DNA from: Gemmatimonadales bacterium
Lineage (GTDB): Bacteria; Gemmatimonadota; Gemmatimonadetes; Longimicrobiales; Gaopeijiaceae
Reading direction: 5' to 3'
Assembly: GCA_007692505.1 (NCBI GenBank)
Contig: REBX01000067.1
Location: 1-41,415, forward strand
DNA: 41,415 nucleotides
In this document: positions 1 to 9,511 of the stretch, piece after piece
Layout of the letters: each line of letters starts with the position of its first letter
Position numbering within the stretch: the first letter of the stretch is position 1
Notes under the pieces: model-generated
Database searches by the model: none
Seen by the model: the letters and a program-made list of their open reading frames with translations, nothing else
Told to the model about the DNA's origin: nothing
Position numbers and translations under genes: made by a program

Positions 1-18
1 TCCGAACCCCCCGCCGCC

Positions 19-984
19 ATGATCGTCACCACGAAGCAGCTCTACGAGGTCGCATACGGCCGGTTTGCCATCGGCGCCTACAACATCAACAACATGGAGC
101 AGGCCCGCGGGCTCTTCGAGGGGCACCGCCGGGCACAGGCCCCCTTCATCGTCCAGATCTCCCGGGGGGCGCGCGCCTATGCCGGGGTCCCCATGCTGGA
201 GGGGATCCTGCGGGCCATCGAGTCCGAGTACCCGGAGCTCGTCTTTGCCGTGCACATCGACCACGGCGACGAGGAGACCTGCTATGACGCCATCGACTCG
301 GGCTTCTACAGCTCCGTAATGATCGATGCCTCCCACGAGTCCTTCGAGGAGAACATTGCCATCACCCGGCGGGTGGTGGAGCGGGCCCATGCCGCCGGGG
401 TCAGTGTGGAGGCCGAGCTGGGGATGCTGGGCGGGGTGGAGGAGGACATCCAGGTGGACGAGAAGCACGCCCAGCTCACGGACCCGGAGGAGGCCGAGGA
501 GTTCGTGGAGCGGTCCGGCTGCGACTCGCTGGCCGTGGCCATCGGGACGAGCCACGGGGCCTACAAGTTCACGGGCTCGCAGGGGATCCACTTCGACCGG
601 GTGGAGGAGATCCAGCGGCGGCTCCCGGGCTTCCCCCTGGTCATGCACGGCTCGAGCTCGGTGCCCCGGGAGGAGGTGGAGCGGATCAACGCCGCCGGGG
701 GCACACTGGACCCGTCGGCCAAGGGGGTGGACGAGGAGGAGTTCGCCCGGGCCGTGCCCCTGGGGGTGACCAAGGTGAACATCGACACGGACGGCCGCCT
801 GGTCTGGACCCGGGTCCACCGGGAGCACTTCCGGGACCACCCGGACAACTTCGACTTCCGGAAGCCCGGCAAGGTGTTCATGGAGGCGTACGCCGAGTTC
901 ATCGAGCACAAGGCCGGGAAGCTCCAGTCCGCCGGGGTCCTGGACGAGGTCCGGGACGCCGTGTCGGCCGGCACGGAGGGCTGA
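19..984 (+). CDS. fba: Class II fructose-bisphosphate aldolase
   Basis: 321 aa ORF; class II aldolase features: GAYNINNMEQ start, HIDHGD, SVMIDASHESFEENI, VEAELGMLGG, LVMHGSSSVP, VTKVNIDTDGRL. Confidence 0.95.
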   Translation: MIVTTKQLYEVAYGRFAIGAYNINNMEQARGLFEGHRRAQAPFIVQISRGARAYAGVPMLEGILRAIESEYPELVFAVHIDHGDEETCYDAIDSGFYSSVMIDASHESFEENIAITRRVVERAHAAGVSVEAELGMLGGVEEDIQVDEKHAQLTDPEEAEEFVERSGCDSLAVAIGTSHGAYKFTGSQGIHFDRVEEIQRRLPGFPLVMHGSSSVPREEVERINAAGGTLDPSAKGVDEEEFARAVPLGVTKVNIDTDGRLVWTRVHREHFRDHPDNFDFRKPGKVFMEAYAEFIEHKAGKLQSAGVLDEVRDAVSAGTEG

Positions 985-988
985 GGCC

Positions 989-2017
989 ATGGCCGGGATC
1001 GATCGCAACCTCGGGATGGAGCTGGTGCGGGTCACCGAGGCGGCGGCGCTCTCGGCCGCACCCCACATGGGGCGAGGCGACGGGAAGGCCGGAGACGGCG
1101 CCGCCGTCCGGGCCATGCGGGCGCTCCTGGGCACGGTGCGGATGGCGGGCACCGTGGTCATCGGCGAGGGGGAGAAGGACGACGCCCCCATGCTCTGGAA
1201 CGGGGAGACGGTGGGCTCGGGGGAGCCCCCGGCCCTGGACCTGGCGGTGGACCCGGTGGAAGGCACCCGCCTCCTGGCCCTGGGCCGCCCCAACGCCATC
1301 GCGGTAATTGCTGCGGCGCCGGCAGGAACGCTCTGGACGCCGGGGGACTCCTTCTACATGGACAAGCTGGTGGCCCCGGCGGCGGCCCGGGGGGCCGTGG
1401 ACATCTCGGCCCCCCCGGCCCGGAACCTGGCTGCGGTGGCAGAGGCGCTGGACCGGCCCGTCCACGAGCTCACCGTGTTCGTCCTGGACAAGCCCCGGCA
1501 CGAGGCGCTGATCCGGGAGATCCGGGAGGCGGGGGCCAGGGTGTCCCTCCACACGGACGGCGATGTCATGGGCGCCCTCCTGGCGGCGTATCCCGATACC
1601 GGGGTCGACCTCCTCATGGGGATCGGGGGCACACCGGAGGGGGTCATCGCAGCGGCAGCGGTGAAGGCGCTGGGTGGCGAGATGCAGGGGCGAAGGGCCC
1701 CCCAGCTTGACGAGGAGCGGGAGCGACTCTCCCGGTCCGTTCCCGCCTCCGAACTGGATCGGGTCCTCCACCTGGCCGACCTGGTGCAGGGCGAGGATGC
1801 CTTCTTCGCCGCCACCGCCATCACGGACAGTCCGTTCCTGGAGGGGGTCCGCTACCGCTCCGGGCTGGGGGTCACCACCGAGAGCCTGGTGATCCGGGCC
1901 CGGTCCGGCTCCATACGCCACATCCGGGGGGTCCACCGCCTGGACGCGGAGCACATCTTCGGGGGGGGCAACTCGAGGGAGGAGTTCGCCCGGGTCATGG
2001 ACGTGGTGGCAGACTGA
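989..2017 (+). CDS. glpX: Class II fructose-1,6-bisphosphatase (GlpX family)
   Basis: 342 aa; GEGEKDDAPML, DPVEGTRL, GIGGTPEGVIAAAAVKALGGEMQGR are GlpX signatures; starts 4 nt after the fba stop. Confidence 0.95.
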   Translation: MAGIDRNLGMELVRVTEAAALSAAPHMGRGDGKAGDGAAVRAMRALLGTVRMAGTVVIGEGEKDDAPMLWNGETVGSGEPPALDLAVDPVEGTRLLALGRPNAIAVIAAAPAGTLWTPGDSFYMDKLVAPAAARGAVDISAPPARNLAAVAEALDRPVHELTVFVLDKPRHEALIREIREAGARVSLHTDGDVMGALLAAYPDTGVDLLMGIGGTPEGVIAAAAVKALGGEMQGRRAPQLDEERERLSRSVPASELDRVLHLADLVQGEDAFFAATAITDSPFLEGVRYRSGLGVTTESLVIRARSGSIRHIRGVHRLDAEHIFGGGNSREEFARVMDVVAD

Positions 2018-2030
2018 CCCCCGAGCCCCA

Positions 2031-3998
2031 TCAGTCCCGGTGGCGGGCCAGCTCCTCCTCGGCCGCCTCCCAGCGCTCAAGGGCCCGGTCCACCTTCTCC
2101 TGCAGCGCGGCCCGCTCCTCCTGCCGGGCCTTCACCTCCTCCGGCGCGGTCCGTTCGAAGTAGTCCGGGGTGGCGTAGAGGGCGTCGATCTCCGCCATGC
2201 GGGCCTCCGCCGCCTCCACCTCGGAGGTGGCGGCCCGGACCTCCCGCTCCAGCTCCTTCTGGCGGGCCTCCAGCTTTCTTCGTTCAATGGGCCGGCCCCG
2301 CTCGTCCCGGAGCACCTTGTCGCTCCCTCCGGATCGGTCCTTCCGGTCCGACGTACGGGCCGTCTCCTTGGCCTTGAGGGCGGCAGTGTCGTGGTCCAGG
2401 TGGTCGTCGCCGTCGGAGGAGACGAACTCCTCGTACGTGCCGGGATAGTCCCGGACCCCGTCGGGCCGGATCTCGAAGATGCGGGTGGCGAGCCGGCTCA
2501 CGAACCACCGGTCGTGGGACACCAGGATGAGGGTGCCATCGTACGCCTCGAGCCCCTCCACCAGGGCCTCGATGGCCTCCATGTCCAGGTGGTTCGTGGG
2601 CTCGTCCAGGACCAGGATGTTGGGCCGGTCCAGCCCGACCTTGCAGAACACCAGGCGGGCTGCCTCTCCGCCCGAGAGGGCGGACACCCGCTTCTCCGCC
2701 TCGTCCCCCGAGAAGAGGACCAGGCCCAGCCGACCCCGGATCCAGCCCCGGTCCCGGGCCGGGGCGCAGGCCCTCAGCCAGTCCTCCACCGTGTCCGTGC
2801 AGTCCTCCAGGTCGGCCTGGAAGTCCTGGGCAAAGTATCCCGGATGGGTCTCGTATCCCCACTCCACCTCGCCGGCATCGGGCTCGAGCTCGCCCATGGC
2901 GATCTTGAGGAGGGTGGACTTCCCCACTCCATTGGGACCCAGGATGGCCACCCGGTCGCCCCGCCGGACCGTGAAGTCCACGTCCTGGAGGACGGGGAGT
3001 TCGTCAAACGACCGGGAGATCCCCCGCATGCGCAGGACCTCCTGCCCCGGGTCCCGGCGGGACTCGAAGCGGAAGGTGGGCCAGCGGCGGGAGCTCGTGG
3101 GCAGCTCCTCCAGGTCCTCCGCCTTCCGCTCGATCATCCGGACCTTGCTCTGGGCCTGGCGGGCCTTGGACGCCTTCGCCTTGAAACGGTCCACGAACTT
3201 CTGGTGGTGGGCGATCTCCTTCAGGCGCCCCTCGATCTCCTTCTCGCGGCGCTCCCGCTCCTCCACCTTCGCCACCTGGAATCGGGTGTAGTTCCCGGTG
3301 TACATCCGCACCGTACCGTAGTCCACGTCCAGGATGTGGGTGGAGATGGTGTCCAGGAACCGGTGGTCGTGGGAAATGACCAGGACGGGGCCGGAGAACT
3401 GCACCAGGAACTCCTCCAGCCAGCGAATGGAGAGGATGTCCAGGTGGTTCGTGGGCTCGTCCAGGAGGAGGGCGTCGGGGTCGCCGGCCAGGACCTGGGC
3501 CAGGAGGACCCGGAGCTTGAACCCTCCCGAGAGGGTGGAGAGGGGCTCGTGGTGGACCTCCGACGGAATGCCCAGCCCCTCCAGGACCGTGGCGGCCCGG
3601 GACTCGGCGGCGTAGCCGTCCCACTGCTGGACGATCTCCTCCAGCTCCCCGAACCGCTCCGCATCGAAGTCGTCCTCCCCGGCCCGGGCCAGGACCTCCT
3701 CCTTCTCCGTCATGGCCCGGAAGAGCTCGGGCATGCCCATGAGGGCGGTGCGGATGATGGAGTGCTCCTCGTAGAGGTACTGGTCCTGCCTGAGGACGCC
3801 CAGCCGGGCGTCCTTCGGGAGGCTCACCGTCCCTTCCGAGGACTCCTCGTCTCCGGCCAGGATGCGCAGGAGGGTGGACTTCCCGGAGCCATTTGCGCCC
3901 ACCAGCCCGTACCGCTCACCGGGGTTGAGCTGGAAGGAGGCCCCCTGGAAGAGGACCCGCTCCCCGTAGGACCGGACCAGGTTGGAGACGGAGATCAT
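2031..3998 (-). CDS. ABC-F family ATP-binding cassette protein
   Basis: Two ATPase domains (GANGSGKSTLL, LSGGFKLRVLLAQ; GPNGVGKSTLLK, LSGGEAARLVFCK), LLLDEPTNHLD twice, no TM domain. The track start (4046) looks too far upstream; MISVSNLVRSYGERVLF begins at 3998. Confidence 0.93.
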   Translation of the reverse strand: MISVSNLVRSYGERVLFQGASFQLNPGERYGLVGANGSGKSTLLRILAGDEESSEGTVSLPKDARLGVLRQDQYLYEEHSIIRTALMGMPELFRAMTEKEEVLARAGEDDFDAERFGELEEIVQQWDGYAAESRAATVLEGLGIPSEVHHEPLSTLSGGFKLRVLLAQVLAGDPDALLLDEPTNHLDILSIRWLEEFLVQFSGPVLVISHDHRFLDTISTHILDVDYGTVRMYTGNYTRFQVAKVEERERREKEIEGRLKEIAHHQKFVDRFKAKASKARQAQSKVRMIERKAEDLEELPTSSRRWPTFRFESRRDPGQEVLRMRGISRSFDELPVLQDVDFTVRRGDRVAILGPNGVGKSTLLKIAMGELEPDAGEVEWGYETHPGYFAQDFQADLEDCTDTVEDWLRACAPARDRGWIRGRLGLVLFSGDEAEKRVSALSGGEAARLVFCKVGLDRPNILVLDEPTNHLDMEAIEALVEGLEAYDGTLILVSHDRWFVSRLATRIFEIRPDGVRDYPGTYEEFVSSDGDDHLDHDTAALKAKETARTSDRKDRSGGSDKVLRDERGRPIERRKLEARQKELEREVRAATSEVEAAEARMAEIDALYATPDYFERTAPEEVKARQEERAALQEKVDRALERWEAAEEELARHRD

Positions 3999-4067
3999 GG
4001 GGTGCAGACTGAGGACAGGAGGGGGGCGATGTCGGGCATGCCCCAATCTCTCGCTTCCCCGGCCCCG

Positions 4068-4111
4068 GGGGAACCGGCGACCGACCCGAGGGGAACCGGC
4101 GACCGACCCGA
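4068..4111. repeat. 22-bp direct tandem duplication
   Basis: Two exact copies of GGGGAACCGGCGACCGACCCGA. Confidence 0.9.
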
Positions 4112-4129
4112 GGGGGGTCGGCCGCCGGT
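4095..4129 (-). terminator. Candidate intrinsic-type hairpin downstream of TonB receptor gene
   Basis: ACCGGCGaCCGACCC-gaggg-GGGTCGGcCGCCGGT: 15-position stem with one mismatch and 5-nt loop, beginning 5 nt after the stop of the gene at 4134; no U-tract. Confidence 0.6.
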
Positions 4130-4133
4130 GGGC

Positions 4134-6941
4134 TCAGAACTCGTAGCGGAGCCTCAGGAGGGCCAGGCGGCCCGTCTCCGGCGTCCCCGGGAAGCTCTGG
4201 AAGCTCTGGTCCAGGAGGTTCTGGATGGAGAGCTGCACCGTTGCGCCGGTCACGTTGGGAAGGCGGTACGAGACGTTCGCGTCCAGAAGGGTGGAGCTCT
4301 CCACGCAGGGCTCGGCGGTGGCCGGCGCCCCGGGGAGGCAGGCCGTGCCCTCGAAGACCCCGGAGCTGGCCGGGAACCCGGCGGCCACCCGAACACGCCC
4401 CTCCGCCGACAGGCCCGCGGTCCGGTCCCGGTACGCCAGGGAGACGGAGCCCTTCCGCTTGGGCGCGTTCAGGGTGACGATCTGGCCCCGGTCCGTGGTG
4501 AAGGCATCGTCGTTCACCAGGGAGAGGGCGCCTTCCACGGACCACCGCTCGCCCAGGAGGACCTGGGCCGACAGGTCCACGCCCCACAGGTCCAGCTCGT
4601 CGTCCACGTTGGTGTAGGTGGAGAGGAGCTGAGCGCCGTTGGCGTTGATGTCCGGCGAGGAGATGACGCCCAGGGGCACCTGGGCCATTCCGCCGGCGAG
4701 CTGGGCCGCCGTGGCGGCGGCCTCCGCCTCGGACATCCCCGTGGCCTGCAGCCGGGGCACCAGGTAGGTCTCCACGTCCTGGGCGTTCAGGGCCACGAAG
4801 GGGGTCTGGACGGTGAGGGGGGTCACGAGCTGGCTGCGCCGGCTGTACCACACGTCGGCGGCCAGGATGGCGCGCTCCGCCAGGATTCCCTTGTACCCCA
4901 CCTCGATGGTGGACTGGAGGGACTCCCGGATGGGCTCCACGTCGGGGAGGTCCATGGCCGAGAGGGGACCGGTCTGCCCCGTGGCCGGGTTGCTGAAGGT
5001 GGAGCCCACCTCCTCGGCCGAGGGCTCCAGCGACTGGAGGAAGCCAACCAGCTGAGGATCCAGCTCGGCCTGCTGTCCCACGACCTGGACGGCTGCATCC
5101 CAGAAGGTGGCTGCGTTGGCCGGGAGGAGCTGCGCCGGGCCACCCAGCCCGTCGGGGGTGAAGGGCGAGCGCATGAGCCACGAGCCATCGGCCTGCCGCA
5201 GGCGGAACCCGTCCGTGCCCGTGCCTTGGACCCGCACGCTGTAGCCGAGCTGGGCCGCCCCTGCATCGGGGATCGCCGTTCCCAGGTCCAGGAACTGGTT
5301 CAGGGAAGAGGGCGTGGAGAAGGCCCTGTTGTAGGTAACGCGGAAGGCCTGGTCGTCGGCGGGCTCCCAGACCAGGGCGGCCCGGGGCGAGAAGATGGCA
5401 TCCGGGAGAGCCGAGTGGGTGTCCACCCGGCCGGCCAGGACCAGGTTGAACTCCGGCGAGAGCCGGGTCTCGGACTGGAGGTAGGCCCCGAACTCGGAGG
5501 TGTCGTCCTCGTCCTCGTAGATCCCGTTGATCGTCCCCTCGGTCTCGGGGTCCGTGTAGATGAAGTCCATCCCGTACGTGAACTGCTGCCGGGTCCCCAC
5601 CCGGCCCCCGTGCTGGATCTGGGTCACGTAGAGGCGGGAACGATCCACGATGGGGGCGCCGTTCCTCAGGAGGTACGTGGTCCCGGCATTGCTCCGGTTC
5701 ACGTAGGCCTGGGCAAAGAGCCGATTCCGGTTCACCCGGGCCTGGGCGAAGGTGTAGCTCCAGTCCTGGACCTGGGCCGAACCCAGCCCCGTCATCTCCA
5801 CCTGGCTCCCGGCGTTGGACCGGCCCAGGGTAAAGATGGCCGTGGTCTCGTCGGTGGCGGCCCAGTCGGCCCGGAGCTCACCGGACCAGCGCTCGATGTC
5901 CCGGGATCGATCCGCAATGCGGTCGATGCGAAGGTCCGCCTCGGCTGCGTCGACCCCCACGGCCCGCATGAGGTCGGCGCGCCAGAACTCCCTGTTCTCG
6001 TCGAACTTGGCCCGCTCCGCAGCCTCCACCGGGTCCGTGTAGGCCCACTCCTCCGCCTGGAAGTACTGGCCCGATACCTTGATCCCCAGGTTGTCCGTCA
6101 CGAGCTGGGACGTCCGGACAGTGGTGGACAGGATGCTGCGCTCGCCCCCGGAGACGCTCACGGAGGACCCCTGGGACTGGAGGGGGGACCGGGTCATGAT
6201 GTGGAGGACCCCGTTCGCCGTGTTCGGGCCGTAGAGGGCAGACCCCGGTCCCATGACCACCTCCATCCGCTCGATGTCGGAGTCCGTGGTGGGCACGAAG
6301 CTCAGGACGTTCACCCGAAGGGACGGGACTCCGGCGATGCGGTGGTCCGTCAGGGCATGGAGGGCGCCGGAGAAGATGTTGTTGAAGCCCCGCACCGTCA
6401 CGTTGGTGGACTGGACGCCCTGCTGGATCACGTCCACCGCCGGAATGGAGCGCAGGTGGTCCACCGCGGTAACGGCAGGGCGCTCCGCAATGCGCTCCTC
6501 CGAGATGACTTCCACCCGGGCCGGGGCCCCGATGGCCCGCTCCGCCTCACGGCCCACGGAGACGACCACGGGGTTGAGCTCCAGGGCCACTGACTGGATC
6601 CGCCCGTCCAGGACGGCCCGGTCACCTGCAGCCACGGACACGGTACCCAGGGCCTGGGTCCCGTAGCCCACTGCCGAGATCTGGATCTCGTACTCCCCTG
6701 CCGGGACGTTCAGCCGGTAGATGCCCTCCCGGTTCGTGGACCCGGTGGCCACCGTCTCGGCCTGCAGGGTCCGCACCGTGACCAGCGCGGAGGAGACAGG
6801 GGCCCCGGTGCCCGCATCGGTGACCCGCCCTTCCACCACCCCGCGTTCCTGGGCCTGCAGGCCGGGAGGTGCCAGGAGGAAGCCCAGGGCGAGGACCGGG
6901 AGGAAGACCGCCATTAGAAGGCTTCGCGGAAACTCGGACAT
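4134..6941 (-). CDS. TonB-dependent receptor with carboxypeptidase regulatory-like N-terminal domain
   Basis: 935 aa; N-terminal hydrophobic signal, GVVEGRVTDAGTGAPVSSALVTV, plug region (MEVVMGPGSALYGPNTANGVLHIMTRSP), C-terminal LLRLRYEF. Confidence 0.92.
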   Translation of the reverse strand: MSEFPRSLLMAVFLPVLALGFLLAPPGLQAQERGVVEGRVTDAGTGAPVSSALVTVRTLQAETVATGSTNREGIYRLNVPAGEYEIQISAVGYGTQALGTVSVAAGDRAVLDGRIQSVALELNPVVVSVGREAERAIGAPARVEVISEERIAERPAVTAVDHLRSIPAVDVIQQGVQSTNVTVRGFNNIFSGALHALTDHRIAGVPSLRVNVLSFVPTTDSDIERMEVVMGPGSALYGPNTANGVLHIMTRSPLQSQGSSVSVSGGERSILSTTVRTSQLVTDNLGIKVSGQYFQAEEWAYTDPVEAAERAKFDENREFWRADLMRAVGVDAAEADLRIDRIADRSRDIERWSGELRADWAATDETTAIFTLGRSNAGSQVEMTGLGSAQVQDWSYTFAQARVNRNRLFAQAYVNRSNAGTTYLLRNGAPIVDRSRLYVTQIQHGGRVGTRQQFTYGMDFIYTDPETEGTINGIYEDEDDTSEFGAYLQSETRLSPEFNLVLAGRVDTHSALPDAIFSPRAALVWEPADDQAFRVTYNRAFSTPSSLNQFLDLGTAIPDAGAAQLGYSVRVQGTGTDGFRLRQADGSWLMRSPFTPDGLGGPAQLLPANAATFWDAAVQVVGQQAELDPQLVGFLQSLEPSAEEVGSTFSNPATGQTGPLSAMDLPDVEPIRESLQSTIEVGYKGILAERAILAADVWYSRRSQLVTPLTVQTPFVALNAQDVETYLVPRLQATGMSEAEAAATAAQLAGGMAQVPLGVISSPDINANGAQLLSTYTNVDDELDLWGVDLSAQVLLGERWSVEGALSLVNDDAFTTDRGQIVTLNAPKRKGSVSLAYRDRTAGLSAEGRVRVAAGFPASSGVFEGTACLPGAPATAEPCVESSTLLDANVSYRLPNVTGATVQLSIQNLLDQSFQSFPGTPETGRLALLRLRYEF

Positions 6942-7047
6942 CGGACCTCCGGGGTGGATGGGGACTTAGAGGCGCTCACCTGCCGGGCACGGATCCCGCT
7001 CGATGCCTCAGTCTATGCCCCCCCCGGCGCATGGGCAACCTGGGTCT

Positions 7048-7069
7048 GACCCCGGTCAACCGCGGGGTC
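7048..7069 (-). terminator. Candidate terminator hairpin after the plug/barrel gene
   Basis: GACCCCG-gtcaaccg-CGGGGTC, 7-bp perfect stem just beyond the stop codon at 7071; no U-tract. Confidence 0.45.
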
Positions 7070-7070
7070 C

Positions 7071-8498
7071 TCAGAACCCCTCTGTGAGGGGTGAGACAGA
7101 CCATGTCGCGCCGATTCCGATTCCCATGTTCGTCCAGGTCCCCTCGGTGTCTACCCGGAGGTCCCGATAGGGGCCGAAGGAGACCCGGTCCACGTCCAGC
7201 GTGCCCAGGATGCCCACCGACGACGTGACGTTCATCAGGATGCCGGCCCCGGCACCGATGCCCCACCCGGAGGAGGAGGAGCTCACCACTCCCCGATTCC
7301 CGTCAGAGCCGAGCTGGGCCGAACGTCGTGCCACCGAAAACCGGCCCTCCACCACGGGCTGAACCCGATTCCCCGGCCGGAACTCGAACCGGGGCTCCAC
7401 GGCGAGGGAGTAGACCCGGACACTGCCCTGTGTCAGGGTCGCGCTGGAGCTGACCAGGCTTGAGAACTCCGCAAGCGTGACCCCGGAGAGGTCGTGGAAC
7501 CCCAGCCCCACCACGGCACCCAGGGCCAGGCGATCCCGGACGGACACGTGCATGGATCCCTTGATCCCCGGCCCCCCGGAGGGAGCCAGGTGTCCGTCGT
7601 ACGCAGCGGCACCGCCCTCCAGGGCGAACCGGATCCGGTACTGCATGTCCTGGCGGCTGGGCGAGAAGGGATCGATGTCCTGCCGGGTCCAGACAGCGAC
7701 GACTCCACACTCCGCACCCACGCCACTGTACTCCATGGGCACCTGCGCAACGCCCCGGTAAACCTCGATGGCCTCGATCTGGTCGGCACCGAGGTTCAGG
7801 ACCTCCCAGACGGAGTCGGTGAGGTCCATGCTCGCATCATAGACACGGACCCCGTCGCGGTAGACTGCGGCAAAGCACTCCCGGGCCGCGCCCGGCGGTG
7901 CCCGACCCGTCTGGATGCCCACCTGTCCGTCCTGGCCCAACCGGTTCAGCACGGTCATCCCTGGCTGGGTCCGGAGGATGTCCGCCACCTGAGCCCCCAT
8001 CCGGAATTCCAGGTCCTCCCGGGTGTACACGGTGCCGAACCCTGCCCGGGAGCGCTCCCGGACACCCCGCATGAAGGCGGGCTCCCGACGCTGTCCCGTG
8101 ACCTCGATGGCCTCGATGTCCACGGCGTCCACATCGAGCCTGATCTCCACCGACTTAACCTCGTCAGCCGCCAGAGAGAGCGTGTCCGTGGTCAACTCCC
8201 CGTAGCCCAGCGCCTCCACCCGGATCGTGTAGTTCCCGGCGGTCCGGACCCAGACAGTGAACTCTCCGTCTCGATCCGTGGTGGTGCCACCGGCAATCCG
8301 GTCCGGATCGTCCACGTTGCGAACCTGCACGGACGCCTGCCGGATCGGCTCCCCGGTGGCGTCCGAGACCACCAGCCCCCGAAAGGTCTGGGCCTCCAGG
8401 GTGGGGGCCGGGAGGCCGACCAGCAGGAGGAGGACAAGGATCGGCAGGAACACGGCCACGAGGGGGGGCGGACGCACGGTGCGGGGAGCTTGGTCCAT
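7071..8498 (-). CDS. Plug-domain outer-membrane protein with carboxypeptidase regulatory-like domain and short predicted beta-barrel
   Basis: Start at MDQAPRTVRPPPLVAVFLPILV (8498). FRGLVVSDATGEPIRQASVQV then SRAGFGTVYTREDLEFRMGAQVADILRTQPGM...IEAIEVYRGVAQVPMEYSGVGAECGVVAVWTR. Confidence 0.8.
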   Translation of the reverse strand: MDQAPRTVRPPPLVAVFLPILVLLLLVGLPAPTLEAQTFRGLVVSDATGEPIRQASVQVRNVDDPDRIAGGTTTDRDGEFTVWVRTAGNYTIRVEALGYGELTTDTLSLAADEVKSVEIRLDVDAVDIEAIEVTGQRREPAFMRGVRERSRAGFGTVYTREDLEFRMGAQVADILRTQPGMTVLNRLGQDGQVGIQTGRAPPGAARECFAAVYRDGVRVYDASMDLTDSVWEVLNLGADQIEAIEVYRGVAQVPMEYSGVGAECGVVAVWTRQDIDPFSPSRQDMQYRIRFALEGGAAAYDGHLAPSGGPGIKGSMHVSVRDRLALGAVVGLGFHDLSGVTLAEFSSLVSSSATLTQGSVRVYSLAVEPRFEFRPGNRVQPVVEGRFSVARRSAQLGSDGNRGVVSSSSSGWGIGAGAGILMNVTSSVGILGTLDVDRVSFGPYRDLRVDTEGTWTNMGIGIGATWSVSPLTEGF

Positions 8499-8582
8499 GG
8501 TACAGGGGGACGTGGGGAATGGTATGTAGGTCCTTCCAGCCCGAACCTCCTGCCCGGATCGCCGGAGGGAAGTCGTGCTCGT

Positions 8583-8618
8583 GGGGAACGAACTCGCCGA
8601 GGAGATGGTTCGTTCCCC
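8583..8618. promoter_or_regulatory. Perfect 11-bp inverted repeat (hairpin or operator)
   Basis: GGGGAACGAAC-14 nt-GTTCGTTCCCC between the tonB-like stop (8693) and the next start (8498). Confidence 0.7.
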
Positions 8619-8692
8619 CCTCGCGTTAAACCGGTGGGGGTCTGGCGTTCGCCGGTGGTGGCGCAGGGCCCGGGCCGGCGGTGCTGCCCCCC

Positions 8693-9412
8693 TCACATGG
8701 AGACCCGGTAGGGGAACCAGGCGGCCACGGCCTCCCCGGCCTGCCGGGCCGGGTTGAAGATCCACTGGTTCGCCTCCTGGATCAGGCGGCGATTGAAGCT
8801 GCGGCTGGGGGTCTCGGGCTCCAGTCGGGTGGAGTCGGCCACGACCCGGCCGTCCTCCCCGACGAAGACCCAGACCTCGATGGTGCGACCCCGGAGTTCA
8901 CTGTCCGTGGGGGGAATGATCATCCCCCGGGGCGACGGGGGAATCACCCGGGTCAGGCCCTCCTCCGACTGACCGCCGTCTCCTGCGCCGGTGGCCTCGG
9001 GGATCCCTGCGTCATCGCCGTCGTCGGCCGCATCGTCCCCCCGTGAGTCTCCCACCCCCGGATCGGGGAGGTCGGGTTCTGCGATCTCCACGTCCGGGTC
9101 TGGCTCCAGGTCGGGCTCCTCGATCTCCACAATGACGTCGGCCACCTCGATCTCCGGGACGGCCACGACCTCCTCGGGGGGAGCCGAGCGCAGCTGGACG
9201 GTCTGGATGACGCCGTCCGCCGCCTGGTCGTCCCGGTCCTGGGGGCCGGCAGCGGAGAGGGGCGACTCGGGACCGGACGGTCCCACGGAGAGGAGGACGA
9301 AGAGGAGGGCGTGAAGGATCAGGGAGATGAGGAATCCCTGCTGCCTGATCCGGCGCTCACGCCTCCGGCGCTCCTCCACCGAGTCGGCAGGAGTGTGCTC
9401 GCTGGATTCCAT
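8693..9412 (-). CDS. TonB-family energy transducer
   Basis: 239 aa; one N-terminal TM (GFLISLILHALLFVLLSVG), acidic linker, C-terminal TonB-like domain (GRTIEVWVFVGEDGRVVADSTRLEPETPSRSFNRRLIQEANQWIFNPARQAGEAVAAWFPYRV). Confidence 0.85.
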   Translation of the reverse strand: MESSEHTPADSVEERRRRERRIRQQGFLISLILHALLFVLLSVGPSGPESPLSAAGPQDRDDQAADGVIQTVQLRSAPPEEVVAVPEIEVADVIVEIEEPDLEPDPDVEIAEPDLPDPGVGDSRGDDAADDGDDAGIPEATGAGDGGQSEEGLTRVIPPSPRGMIIPPTDSELRGRTIEVWVFVGEDGRVVADSTRLEPETPSRSFNRRLIQEANQWIFNPARQAGEAVAAWFPYRVSM

Positions 9413-9511
9413 CCCGCCTCCCCGGCGCGATACGACAGACGGACCCGGCCGCCGAGACGCGACCGGGCCCGTATGGTGGTACGACCGAGGACCCCCTCAG
9501 GTTTCCTTTGC

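Noticed and set aside
2040-6593. 1517-aa plus-strand ORF
   Set aside because: Antisense to the ABC-F and TonB receptor genes; low-complexity composition (H/G/L/V/R) typical of the mirror frame of a high-GC gene; no recognisable domain.
7076-7092. ACCCCTC-TGT-GAGGGGT hairpin
   Set aside because: It lies in the last codons of the 7071-8498 gene, where coding constraints and GC content could produce it; the hairpin at 7048-7069 is a better terminator candidate.
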